This document shows positions 1 to 6,381 of a stretch of 6,381 nt of DNA, piece by piece. Made by a program: the position numbers and the translations under genes. The stretch lies in contig CATMOC010000226.1 of the NCBI GenBank assembly GCA_950071955.1, forward strand, positions 1-6,381, given 5' to 3'. Positions within the stretch are counted from its first letter, which is position 1. Each line of letters begins with the position of its first letter. A model generated the notes under the pieces. The model was given only the letters and a program-made list of their open reading frames with translations. It had not been told where the DNA came from and made no database searches. Origin of the DNA: an uncultured Mesorhizobium sp. GTDB taxonomy: Bacteria; Pseudomonadota; Alphaproteobacteria; Rhizobiales; Rhizobiaceae.

Positions 1-84
1 GCAGAGCTTTTCCGTCAGAGTCGTCTTGCAGGAGCCGACGGGGCCGCCGATGCCGATGCGGAGGGGACCAGTGCCTTTGGTCAT
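1..84 (-). CDS. ureG: Urease accessory GTPase UreG, N-terminal fragment
   Basis: Only the first 28 codons are present; the gene runs off the left edge of the window. The peptide starts [17 protein letters not shown], the classic UreG amino terminus leading into the P-loop. UreG is a SIMIBI-class GTPase that binds nickel and drives its insertion into urease within the UreD-UreF-UreG complex in the cytoplasm. The start codon overlaps the ureF stop by four bases (ATGA), and a GAGG lies 11 bases upstream, so translation is probably coupled to ureF. Oddity: the P-loop reads GPVGSCKTT, where UreG proteins normally have GPVGSGKT(A/T), so the Gly before the catalytic Lys is Cys (codon TGC at 28-30). 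The identification is secure despite the fragment length because this segment is so conserved. Confidence 0.93.
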   Translation of the reverse strand, partial: MTKGTGPLRIGIGGPVGSCKTTLTEKLC

Positions 85-854
85 GATCTGAACAGCCTCG
101 AATATTGCGTTTCATGTTTCATGGCGGCGATCTCGGCCATGAAAGTGCAGGAGCCGAGATCGTCGAGCGTTGATATCGCCGCGCGTGCCGCGGTCGCGAC
201 GAGGAGTGGCTCGAATCCGGCGAGCAACCGCGCCGCGTCGCTCTGCCCGATGATGCCGAGGCGGATCGCCGCCTGCAACTGGTTCGACGCGAAGGCCTGG
301 AGGTAGGCCGCAAGCGCATTCTCCAGCGGCACCCCATGGCGGCCCGCCGTGGTGCCCACCGCGATAGGATAGGGGCAGTTTTCGGGCAGGGGCGTCGGCG
401 ACCGGCCGTCCGTATCGATGCCTTCATCGCGTCTCCCCGAGAGGGACAATGATTCCGGAGCGTCCCCGCCCCCCTCCCTCCGTTGAGGAAGGTTCGAGCG
501 TGGGGGTACCGCTGCGGGCGCAGTCCCCCATGCTTGCGCAGCCTGCGCGAAGGCGCCGCCCTGCAGCGTCGTTTCCATGTGGCGCTCGCGCGTCCCTGCC
601 AGCGCCTGCGCGAGCGATGCGATGTCGCCGACATCCCCGCCGGCTCCGGCGCGGCGCCAGCTTTCGGCGAACAGCACGGCATCGTTCCAGGCCGAGCCGT
701 GCGTCACCAGCGCCTCGATCCACGCCCCCAGCCCATCGGAACCCGCGACCTGACCGTCCTGCACCGCCCATTCCAGACCGTGGCTGTAGCTGAAGCAGCC
801 GACCGGGAAGGCCGGCGACAGCCATGCCATCAGGCGAAGCAGCGCGTCGGCCAT
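81..854 (-). CDS. ureF: Urease accessory protein UreF with internal insertion
   Basis: UreF bridges UreD and UreG in the urease activation complex and is thought to gate GTP-dependent nickel delivery. The 257-residue protein starts [19 protein letters not shown] and ends with the diagnostic [11 protein letters not shown] (residues 247-257). Other family landmarks are [11 protein letters not shown] (21-31), [12 protein letters not shown] (53-64), [11 protein letters not shown] (89-99) and [16 protein letters not shown] (230-245). The start at 854 is chosen because it aligns with the family amino terminus, has an AGGAGGG about 10 bases upstream, and overlaps the YrhK stop by one base (TGATG); the open frame to 971 is only read-through into that gene. 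Rhizobial UreF is usually about 220 residues. The excess is a Gly/Arg/Ser/Pro-rich segment at about residues 115-154 that interrupts the normal step from the AxAW region to [12 protein letters not shown]. Residue 20 is Cys in the PVG[AG]FSY motif. Whether the insertion is tolerated cannot be told from sequence, but the frame and the conserved carboxyl end are intact. Confidence 0.95.
   Translation of the reverse strand: MADALLRLMAWLSPAFPVGCFSYSHGLEWAVQDGQVAGSDGLGAWIEALVTHGSAWNDAVLFAESWRRAGAGGDVGDIASLAQALAGTRERHMETTLQGGAFAQAAQAWGTAPAAVPPRSNLPQRREGGGDAPESLSLSGRRDEGIDTDGRSPTPLPENCPYPIAVGTTAGRHGVPLENALAAYLQAFASNQLQAAIRLGIIGQSDAARLLAGFEPLLVATAARAAISTLDDLGSCTFMAEIAAMKHETQYSRLFRS
395..512 (-). repeat. 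Probable in-frame repeat-type insertion inside ureF
   Basis: This stretch encodes about residues 115-154 of UreF. It has no counterpart in the family as I know it and is rich in Gly, Arg, Ser and Pro. Its base composition differs from the flanks, with C- or G-runs (about 464-479 and 502-506). It also holds an 8-bp hairpin at 473-492 (CCTTCCTC, loop AACG, GAGGGAGG on the coding strand, with one G:U pair). Short GC-rich palindromic repeats that sometimes land in frame inside genes are known in alphaproteobacteria, and this looks like one. No second copy is visible in this window, so its repeat nature is inferred. The boundaries are approximate. Confidence 0.5.
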
Positions 855-1132
855 CAGCCCTTGCCCTCCTCGAGGTCCTCGTAGTCGCCCTCGGCCAGCA
901 TGTGGAACTCGCGCACGATCCGCAGCGTCGGCTTCAGGGCGAAGAAGATCGAACCGATCAGGAAGCACCACGTCGCGGGAATGGAGAGCGACTGCCAGAA
1001 GAACAGGATCGATCCGACGATGAAGAGCAGCGCCGCGATCACGTCGACGGAGGTATAGGCGATCTCGTAGGCCGCGTAGAGCTTGCGGTTGCGGTGGCTC
1101 CGGCTTCGGGTGCGGGGATCGAAGAAGCTCAT
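854..1132 (-). CDS. Small YrhK-like membrane protein
   Basis: This 92-residue protein has two predicted membrane helices, at about residues 27-47 ([21 protein letters not shown]) less its first residue, and 52-73, joined by a very short turn containing IPATW. The amino terminus is basic ([11 protein letters not shown]) and the carboxyl end is acidic ([10 protein letters not shown]). The pattern of YE(I)AYT..D..AA..F..GS..F, followed by a second helix ending LRIVREFH, resembles the YrhK domain family, whose function is unknown. The stop shares one base with the ureF start (TGATG), and ureE ends 54 bases upstream, so it is embedded in the accessory-gene run. No good ribosome binding site precedes the start. 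A role in nickel or urea handling would be inference from location only. Confidence 0.8.
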   Translation of the reverse strand: MSFFDPRTRSRSHRNRKLYAAYEIAYTSVDVIAALLFIVGSILFFWQSLSIPATWCFLIGSIFFALKPTLRIVREFHMLAEGDYEDLEEGKG

Positions 1133-1186
1133 TCCGGGCGGGTGTGCCTGGTTTCCTGGGGGTCTCGACGTCCGCGCGGCGGCGCG

Positions 1187-1774
1187 TCAGGCATGGTTGT
1201 GGCCGTAGTGCGGATCGCCCGGCAAGCGTCCGTGGCTGTCGCGCTCGCCATGGTCGTGGTCGTGATGGCCGTGCTCATGAGCGTGCCCGTGCGAATGGCC
1301 GGAATAGGCGCCGCGCACCGGCTGGAACGGCTCCAGGATATCCGTCACCGTCGCGCCAAGTCCTTCCAGCATCGCCCTGATGACGTGGTCGCGCAGGATG
1401 AGGATGCGGTCCGCCTCGATCTGCGCGGCAAGATGCCGGTTGCCGATGTGCCAGGCGAGTTCGGCGAGATGCACCGGGTTCTTGGCGCGGATCTCGTAGA
1501 CCTCCTCCTCCGCCGCGATTATCTCGGCGCGCCGCCCGTCGTCGAGAACGAGCTGGTCGCCATTGTCGAGCGAGACGGGCTCGGCCAGGTCTACCAGCAG
1601 CTTGTCTCCATGCGCCAGTGGGATCACGCGGCGCCGCAGATGCCGCTCGTCATGGGCGAGCACGGCCACGTCGAAGGGCACGGGACGTTCCGCCTGCGCC
1701 TCAAGATCGGCAAGGCGCACCACCTGGCCGGCGCGCGGCAGTTTGGTGAAGTCGGCGTTAAGCGAGAGTTTCAT
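1187..1774 (-). CDS. ureE: Urease nickel metallochaperone UreE, His-rich tail
   Basis: UreE is a dimeric cytoplasmic nickel chaperone that hands Ni2+ to the UreG complex for urease maturation. The 195-residue protein has the amino-terminal peptide-binding domain with [10 protein letters not shown] at about 42-51 and [11 protein letters not shown] after it. The metal-binding domain follows, with the conserved [10 protein letters not shown], whose first His is the interfacial nickel ligand in characterised UreE proteins, and [15 protein letters not shown]. The last 37 residues or so hold 13 His in HxH and HHDHDH patterns, a nickel-binding tail. The start at 1774 is chosen because [13 protein letters not shown] matches the family start and its ATG overlaps the GST stop (ATGA); the open frame up to 1903 is out-of-frame GST sequence. 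The Shine-Dalgarno-like AGGA is about 12 bases away, which fits reliance on coupling to the GST gene. Confidence 0.96.
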   Translation of the reverse strand: MKLSLNADFTKLPRAGQVVRLADLEAQAERPVPFDVAVLAHDERHLRRRVIPLAHGDKLLVDLAEPVSLDNGDQLVLDDGRRAEIIAAEEEVYEIRAKNPVHLAELAWHIGNRHLAAQIEADRILILRDHVIRAMLEGLGATVTDILEPFQPVRGAYSGHSHGHAHEHGHHDHDHGERDSHGRLPGDPHYGHNHA

Positions 1775-2382
1775 GCGGCGGCGGTTTCCTTTTCCCGTTC
1801 GCGGGCGCGGGCCAGCGCCGGCCGGCCGAGCACCCGCTCGAAATATGCGTTCACCGCGTCGGACTCCACCGCAAACTTGCCGCCGCGCGCCCACTGGCCG
1901 CAATGGCCCAGGATGACGTCGGCGGCCGAGAATCGGTCACCCAGCGCGTAGGTCCGCCCGCCGAGCTTGGCCTCCAGCGCCTTCACCTCGTTGGCGAAGT
2001 CGTGCGCGGTGGCGGCACCCACGTCGGCGCGGCAGGGTTCCGGCAGGATGAACTTGTGGCGCAGCTTGTTCCACAGCGGCGCCTCGAATTCCGACTGCGC
2101 GAACTGCATCCATGCCTCCATCTCGGCCTCGCCCCGCAGGCCCGGCTCCGGGCCGAATCCCTTGTCGGCATGCTTCTTCGAAAGATAAGTGCAGATCGCG
2201 GCCGAATCCGTCAGCACGAAATCGCCGTCGACGAGGGCCGGCATCTTGCCGCTCGGATTGTAGCGCCGCATCGTCTCGGAATGCTGCTTGGCCTTGATGA
2301 TCTCGTAAGGCTCGCCGAGTTCCTCCAGCATCCAAAGGACGCGGGTCAGGCGCGACCCCGGTGCTCCGACGGCTTGGTACAT
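1771..2382 (-). CDS. Glutathione S-transferase family protein
   Basis: The 203-residue protein has the usual cytosolic GST layout. The thioredoxin-fold domain (residues 1 to about 75) carries [18 protein letters not shown], the cis-Pro loop NPSGKMPAL (42-50) and the glutathione-binding [11 protein letters not shown] (57-67). The all-helical domain has the N-capping box motif [12 protein letters not shown] (149-160). The substrate is unknown; GSTs conjugate or reduce electrophiles, or use glutathione in isomerisation. The start at 2382 is preferred over the in-frame ATG at 2400 because GGAGG lies seven bases upstream of it and [10 protein letters not shown] is the normal length for the family. 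Its stop overlaps the ureE start by four bases, so the gene is physically locked into the ure operon. Nothing in the sequence links it biochemically to urease. Confidence 0.9.
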   Translation of the reverse strand: MYQAVGAPGSRLTRVLWMLEELGEPYEIIKAKQHSETMRRYNPSGKMPALVDGDFVLTDSAAICTYLSKKHADKGFGPEPGLRGEAEMEAWMQFAQSEFEAPLWNKLRHKFILPEPCRADVGAATAHDFANEVKALEAKLGGRTYALGDRFSAADVILGHCGQWARGGKFAVESDAVNAYFERVLGRPALARAREREKETAAA

Positions 2383-2389
2383 TCCGTGT

Positions 2390-2394
2390 CCTCC
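2390..2394 (-). promoter_or_regulatory. Ribosome binding site deciding the GST start
   Basis: GGAGG on the minus strand lies seven bases before the ATG at 2382. It lies inside the coding sequence that would follow from the alternative ATG at 2400, so it argues for the shorter protein. Confidence 0.7.
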
Positions 2395-2404
2395 GCTCAT
2401 AATG

Positions 2405-2701
2405 TCAATGGTTCTCCACCCTGTCGGCGTGGACGATCTCGATCGCGCGCGAGACCAGGTGCGGCGCGCTGGCATCGCGCCAGACCGCCAGGTGCGTCTG
2501 CTTCGAATGCGCCGTCAAATCCTCGCGCGTCTCCCACTTTTCCACAAAGACGAGCTTCTCCGGATCGGCAAGGCTCTGGTGCAGTTCGTAGGCGATGCAG
2601 CCCTTCTCCTTCAGCGTCTCGGCGATGCAGGCGACGGCTGGCGCGCGCAGCGCCTCCAGCGAGCCGGGCTTGATGGTGAGCGTGGCGACGACGTAGATCA
2701 T
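2405..2701 (-). CDS. ABM-domain (YgiN-like) putative quinol monooxygenase
   Basis: This 98-residue protein is a single antibiotic-biosynthesis-monooxygenase (ABM) domain, a dimeric ferredoxin-like alpha/beta barrel fold. It shows the first strand YVVATLTIKPGS, the central CIAYELHQSLADPEKLVFVE (residues 35-54), and the signature E-x-W followed by H (EKWETREDLTAHSKQTH, 54-70). The length is normal. Family members include cofactor-independent quinol monooxygenases such as YgiN and heme-degrading enzymes; this one lacks anything that fixes a substrate. It lies 45 bases after the DUF29 stop and 22 bases before the GST start, in the same direction, so co-transcription is likely. A pairing of an ABM protein with a GST would fit handling of reactive aromatic or quinone compounds, but that is inference. 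Confidence 0.88.
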   Translation of the reverse strand: MIYVVATLTIKPGSLEALRAPAVACIAETLKEKGCIAYELHQSLADPEKLVFVEKWETREDLTAHSKQTHLAVWRDASAPHLVSRAIEIVHADRVENH

Positions 2702-2746
2702 GGGCTGTCCGATTTGCCTTGGCTGGAGAATAAGGGGTAGCGCCGC

Positions 2747-3217
2747 TCAGGGCGCATCCGGCAGGAAGCCGGGATCGAGGATCTGTTCGACCGTAAAGGG
2801 ACAGGCGGCCGGAAAGGCGTCTTCGGACAGGCCGGTCTCGTCGGCTGCCTGCGGCACCGCGAAGGAGTATTCGTCTGCCAGTATTTCCTCGGGATAGCCA
2901 CGCAAGCTGGGGCTGTCCCCGATGCGCCGAGCGATCCGCGCGCGCTGCTCGCGGATCGTCCCTTTCCAGCCGTTCGACTGTGCTTGCGGCTGGTAGCGCC
3001 ATTTCAGGAGATGCACGAGCAAGACCTTAAGCCTGCTTTCGATCTCGTACCGCTCGCTCCGTCCCAAGCTCTCGATCTCCTCGGCAAGGTTCTCCCGGTC
3101 GAGCCCGTCGAACCGGCCGTCGCGCAAGAGCGCGGCCTGCTCTGCGCTCCACAGCGCGAAGTCCTCCTCATAGGCAGAGAGCCGCCCGATCCGTGTGATC
3201 CTGTTCATGCGGGGCAT
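2747..3217 (-). CDS. DUF29 family protein
   Basis: The protein of about 156 residues matches the DUF29 pattern throughout. YEEDFALWSAEQAALLRDGR (residues 16-35) is followed by LDRENLAEEIESLG, then SRLKVLLVHLLKWRYQP (61-77) with SNGWKGTIREQR. The carboxyl end has FPAACPFTVEQILDPGFLP. DUF29 proteins are small, mostly helical and of unknown function; they are common in cyanobacteria and proteobacteria and often occur in several copies. Two in-frame ATGs, at 3217 and 3208, are possible and neither has a clear ribosome binding site, so the start could be three codons shorter. The gene begins 55 bases after the ureC stop, beyond a strong hairpin, and may be expressed at a different level from ureC. 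Confidence 0.87.
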   Translation of the reverse strand: MPRMNRITRIGRLSAYEEDFALWSAEQAALLRDGRFDGLDRENLAEEIESLGRSERYEIESRLKVLLVHLLKWRYQPQAQSNGWKGTIREQRARIARRIGDSPSLRGYPEEILADEYSFAVPQAADETGLSEDAFPAACPFTVEQILDPGFLPDAP

Positions 3218-3234
3218 ATTGCGCCGAAAGTGGG

Positions 3235-3254
3235 CGCGAGCCAATGGGCTCGCG
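3235..3254 (-). other. Perfect 8-bp hairpin between ureC and DUF29 gene
   Basis: CGCGAGCC and GGCTCGCG form a perfect GC-rich stem around a four-base loop, 18 bases after the ureC stop and 17 bases before the DUF29 start. No U-run follows on the minus strand (only ACTTTC), so it does not look like a canonical intrinsic terminator. It is better read as an attenuating or 3'-end-stabilising structure at the end of the ureC message. Confidence 0.6.
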
Positions 3255-3272
3255 GCTTCCGGGCGTAGAGTG

Positions 3273-4985
<1,713 letters not shown>

Positions 4986-5004
4986 TGATCAGGCTCCGGC
5001 AGTT

Positions 5005-5034
5005 CTTATGTTGAAAGTTCCGCCGCATCCGCAA
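5005..5034 (-). promoter_or_regulatory. Weak candidate promoter for ureC
   Basis: On the minus strand TTGCGG (5029-5034) and CATAAG (5005-5010) are 18 bases apart, about 20 bases upstream of the ureC start. The -35 half is a reasonable sigma-70 match, but the -10 half is poor, and a start site here would leave a very short leader. It is listed because the antisense gene upstream makes a separate ureC promoter plausible, not because the match is strong. Confidence 0.2.
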
Positions 5035-5126
5035 AAGGTCCCCGCCTTGCGAGGAACATTGCCTTCGATGCGGACGTTGAAGACGTTGCAAACCGACAGG
5101 AAACCGGAAGCGAAGCGGAGCACGGC

Positions 5127-5621
5127 ATGCTGGACATCATGAATCGCGGGAACGCACTCGTTCACCTCGGGTTTGCGACGGCGCTGGTGGTCCTTGCCGC
5201 CTCCGACATGCGCGTGCAGGCGCAGGGCCTTGATGCGCCGGATGCGATCGAAAAGATCGTCGGCTCCGACGTGCACGAGGAGGAGCAGCAGGCGACGGCC
5301 GATGCCGACCGCGTCATCGCGGCGATCGAGAAGTCGGCCGAAAACACCGGCACAGTCCGCAAGGTCACCAACCTCGACCGCCTCGACATCGTCTTCCTGC
5401 CGGACGCGGCTGCGCTCGAAGGCGGCCCTCCGCCCGCCATCGACGAGAAACTGCAGGAATACGGCGACGAAGTCGCGGCGCTTCGCCAGGAGATGAGCGG
5501 CAACGCCATGCTGTTCCACGCGCTCGACTCCCGCAACATACTCCTCCAGGATGTGCTGGCGATCGAGTTCGACGACGCCAAGGGCGCCGTCATATTCGCG
5601 GCCGCCAAACCCACCGAGTAG
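5127..5621 (+). CDS. Predicted exported protein of unknown function
   Basis: This 164-residue protein is not one I can assign to a family. It begins with a probable signal peptide: a short basic or polar start, a hydrophobic core LGFATALVVLAAS (about residues 14-26), and a likely cleavage after VQA at about 32. The mature part is acidic, with a helical and possibly coiled segment (about 36-74, IEKIVGSDVHEEEQQATADA onward). Then come a strand-like LDRLDIVFLPDA, a Pro-rich turn GGPPPA, a second helix (about 104-123) and a final segment ending IEFDDAKGAVIFAAA. Codon use favours G or C at third positions as in real genes of this genome. GGAG sits six bases before the start. It is the only plus-strand gene, lying convergent to ureB and divergent from ureC. 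Periplasmic or membrane-anchored location is inferred from the signal peptide. Confidence 0.82.
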   Translation: MLDIMNRGNALVHLGFATALVVLAASDMRVQAQGLDAPDAIEKIVGSDVHEEEQQATADADRVIAAIEKSAENTGTVRKVTNLDRLDIVFLPDAAALEGGPPPAIDEKLQEYGDEVAALRQEMSGNAMLFHALDSRNILLQDVLAIEFDDAKGAVIFAAAKPTE

Positions 5622-5660
5622 ACGGGAAGTGTCGGGACCTGCGATGCGGAGCATCTCCAT

Positions 5661-5966
5661 TCAGAGCGGTCCCATGACCTTCTGCTGGAAGCCGTAGACC
5701 ATCCGGTCTCCGCCCAGCGGTACCAGTTGCACATCGCGCTCCTGCCCGGGTTCGAAGCGCACCGCGGTGCCAGCCGCGATGTCGAGGCGCATGCCGAGCG
5801 CCTTGTCGCGGTCGAAGGCAAGGCCTTCGTTGGTCTCGAAGAAATGGTAGTGGCTGCCGACCTGGATTGGCCGGTCGCCGGTGTTGGCGACCTTCAGGGT
5901 GATCGCGGTCGCTCCGCGGTTCAGCTCGATGTCGCCGTCGGCGGTGATCAGTTCGCCCGGTATCAT
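5661..5966 (-). CDS. ureB: Urease beta subunit UreB
   Basis: UreB is the small structural beta subunit that packs around UreC in the (UreABC)3 urease. The 101 residues match the family length and pattern: MIPGELI start, [20 protein letters not shown] (26-45), [20 protein letters not shown] and [17 protein letters not shown], ending in [13 protein letters not shown] strong GGGAGG lies about seven bases before the start. The end of ureJ is 12 bases upstream, so the two are co-transcribed. It is a separate gene, not fused to UreA. Downstream it faces the stop of the plus-strand exported-protein gene across 39 bases, so read-through toward ureC would cross that gene antisense. Confidence 0.98.
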   Translation of the reverse strand: MIPGELITADGDIELNRGATAITLKVANTGDRPIQVGSHYHFFETNEGLAFDRDKALGMRLDIAAGTAVRFEPGQERDVQLVPLGGDRMVYGFQQKVMGPL

Positions 5967-5978
5967 CCGTTTCCTCCC

Positions 5979-6381
5979 TCAGCCGAAAGCGAGCCAGGCG
6001 CCGGCGAGCCCCGTCGCCGCCCCGCCGAAGCGCATCGCAAACCGGCCGGCATCGCCGCCGAACGCGCGGCCTACTCTGAACCCCGCCGCTATTCCCGCTC
6101 CGTGCAGCAGCGCGGTGGCCACCGCAAAACCGACGGCAAAGCTCGCCGCGCCGGCCGAGCCGAGTTCACCGCCATGCGCGGCGCCGTGGAAGAAGGCGAA
6201 GAAGCCGACCATCGCCATCGCGGCCATGGTCGGAACACGCAGCGCCATCGCTGCCAGCAGACCGATCGCGACCACCGATGCGAGGATCACCGGCTCCAAC
6301 AAAGGCACCGAAAGCCCGCCGACCGCCGCGCCGAAGCCGGCCGCCATCGTGGCCACGAAGGCCGTCGGCACCAGCCAGAGC
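5979..6381 (-). CDS. ureJ: HupE/UreJ family nickel permease, partial
   Basis: The last 133 codons are present and the amino end lies beyond the right edge of the window; the frame is open to the edge (LWLVPTAFVATMA), so an internal GTG at 6371 is not taken as the start. The protein is almost entirely hydrophobic, with about four membrane helices visible, and carries the HupE/UreJ motifs FFAFFHGAAHGGEL and ATALLHGAGIAAG, whose conserved His residues are implicated in nickel passage. The amino-terminal HPxxGxDH motif would be in the missing part. The family supplies Ni2+ for urease or hydrogenase; its place 12 bases before ureB supports the urease role. It ends in an Ala/Gly-rich helix, GAATGLAGAWLAFG. 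Confidence 0.92.
   Translation of the reverse strand, partial: LWLVPTAFVATMAAGFGAAVGGLSVPLLEPVILASVVAIGLLAAMALRVPTMAAMAMVGFFAFFHGAAHGGELGSAGAASFAVGFAVATALLHGAGIAAGFRVGRAFGGDAGRFAMRFGGAATGLAGAWLAFG

Noticed and set aside
1133..1186. Intergenic gap between ureE and the YrhK gene, examined for a promoter or terminator.
   Set aside because: It has only short CG repeats and no convincing -35/-10 pair or stem with a U-run, so it looks like ordinary intra-operon spacer.
824..1951. A 375-codon plus-strand open frame opposite the YrhK gene and ureE.
   Set aside because: It is antisense to well-identified genes and its translation has no family pattern.
5643..5655. Small inverted repeat GATGC-GGA-GCATC between the exported-protein gene and ureB, considered as a bidirectional terminator.
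   Set aside because: The stem is only five base pairs with a three-base loop and there is no T-run on either strand.
4989..5660. A 223-codon minus-strand open frame filling the ureB-ureC gap, which would restore an all-minus operon.
   Set aside because: It has no recognisable domain. The plus-strand frame over the same bases has a signal peptide, a ribosome binding site and better codon bias, so the plus-strand gene is preferred.

Overview
The window is GC-rich DNA and carries most of a urease gene cluster. It probably comes from an alphaproteobacterium of the order Hyphomicrobiales, in the Mesorhizobium/Phyllobacteriaceae neighbourhood. Three things suggest this: the rhizobial-type UreC, UreF and UreE sequences, separate small urease subunits rather than fused ones, and a YrhK-type protein and other non-urease genes interleaved with the ure genes. 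The genus is inferred from family resemblance; no search was run.

All genes but one lie on the minus strand, so transcription runs from high to low coordinates. The order is: ureJ/hupE (5979-6381, cut by the window edge), ureB (5661-5966), ureC (3273-4985), a DUF29 gene (2747-3217), an ABM-domain monooxygenase-like gene (2405-2701), a glutathione S-transferase-like gene (1771-2382), ureE (1187-1774), a small YrhK-like membrane protein (854-1132), ureF (81-854) and ureG (1-84, only the first 28 codons). The exception is a plus-strand gene for a predicted exported protein of unknown function (5127-5621), which sits head-on between ureB and ureC. ureA and ureD are not in the window and would be expected beyond its right edge.

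The recognised genes form one pathway. UreB and UreC, with an off-window UreA, form the apo-urease that hydrolyses urea to ammonia and carbamate. UreE supplies nickel, UreF and UreG act in GTP-dependent activation, and UreJ is a probable nickel permease. Three stop/start overlaps (GST/ureE, YrhK/ureF, ureF/ureG) suggest translational coupling and put the GST and YrhK genes in the same transcript as the accessory genes.

The points most worth a second look are: a roughly 40-residue Gly/Arg/Ser/Pro-rich in-frame insertion in UreF with hairpin-forming DNA; a Cys in place of the last Gly of the UreG P-loop; a Cys in the conserved N-terminal PVG[AG]FSY motif of UreF; the antisense exported-protein gene between two structural subunit genes; a perfect 8-bp hairpin between ureC and the DUF29 gene; and the unexplained DUF29, ABM, GST and YrhK genes. 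I found no RNA genes, insertion sequences, CRISPR arrays or evident new defence system.
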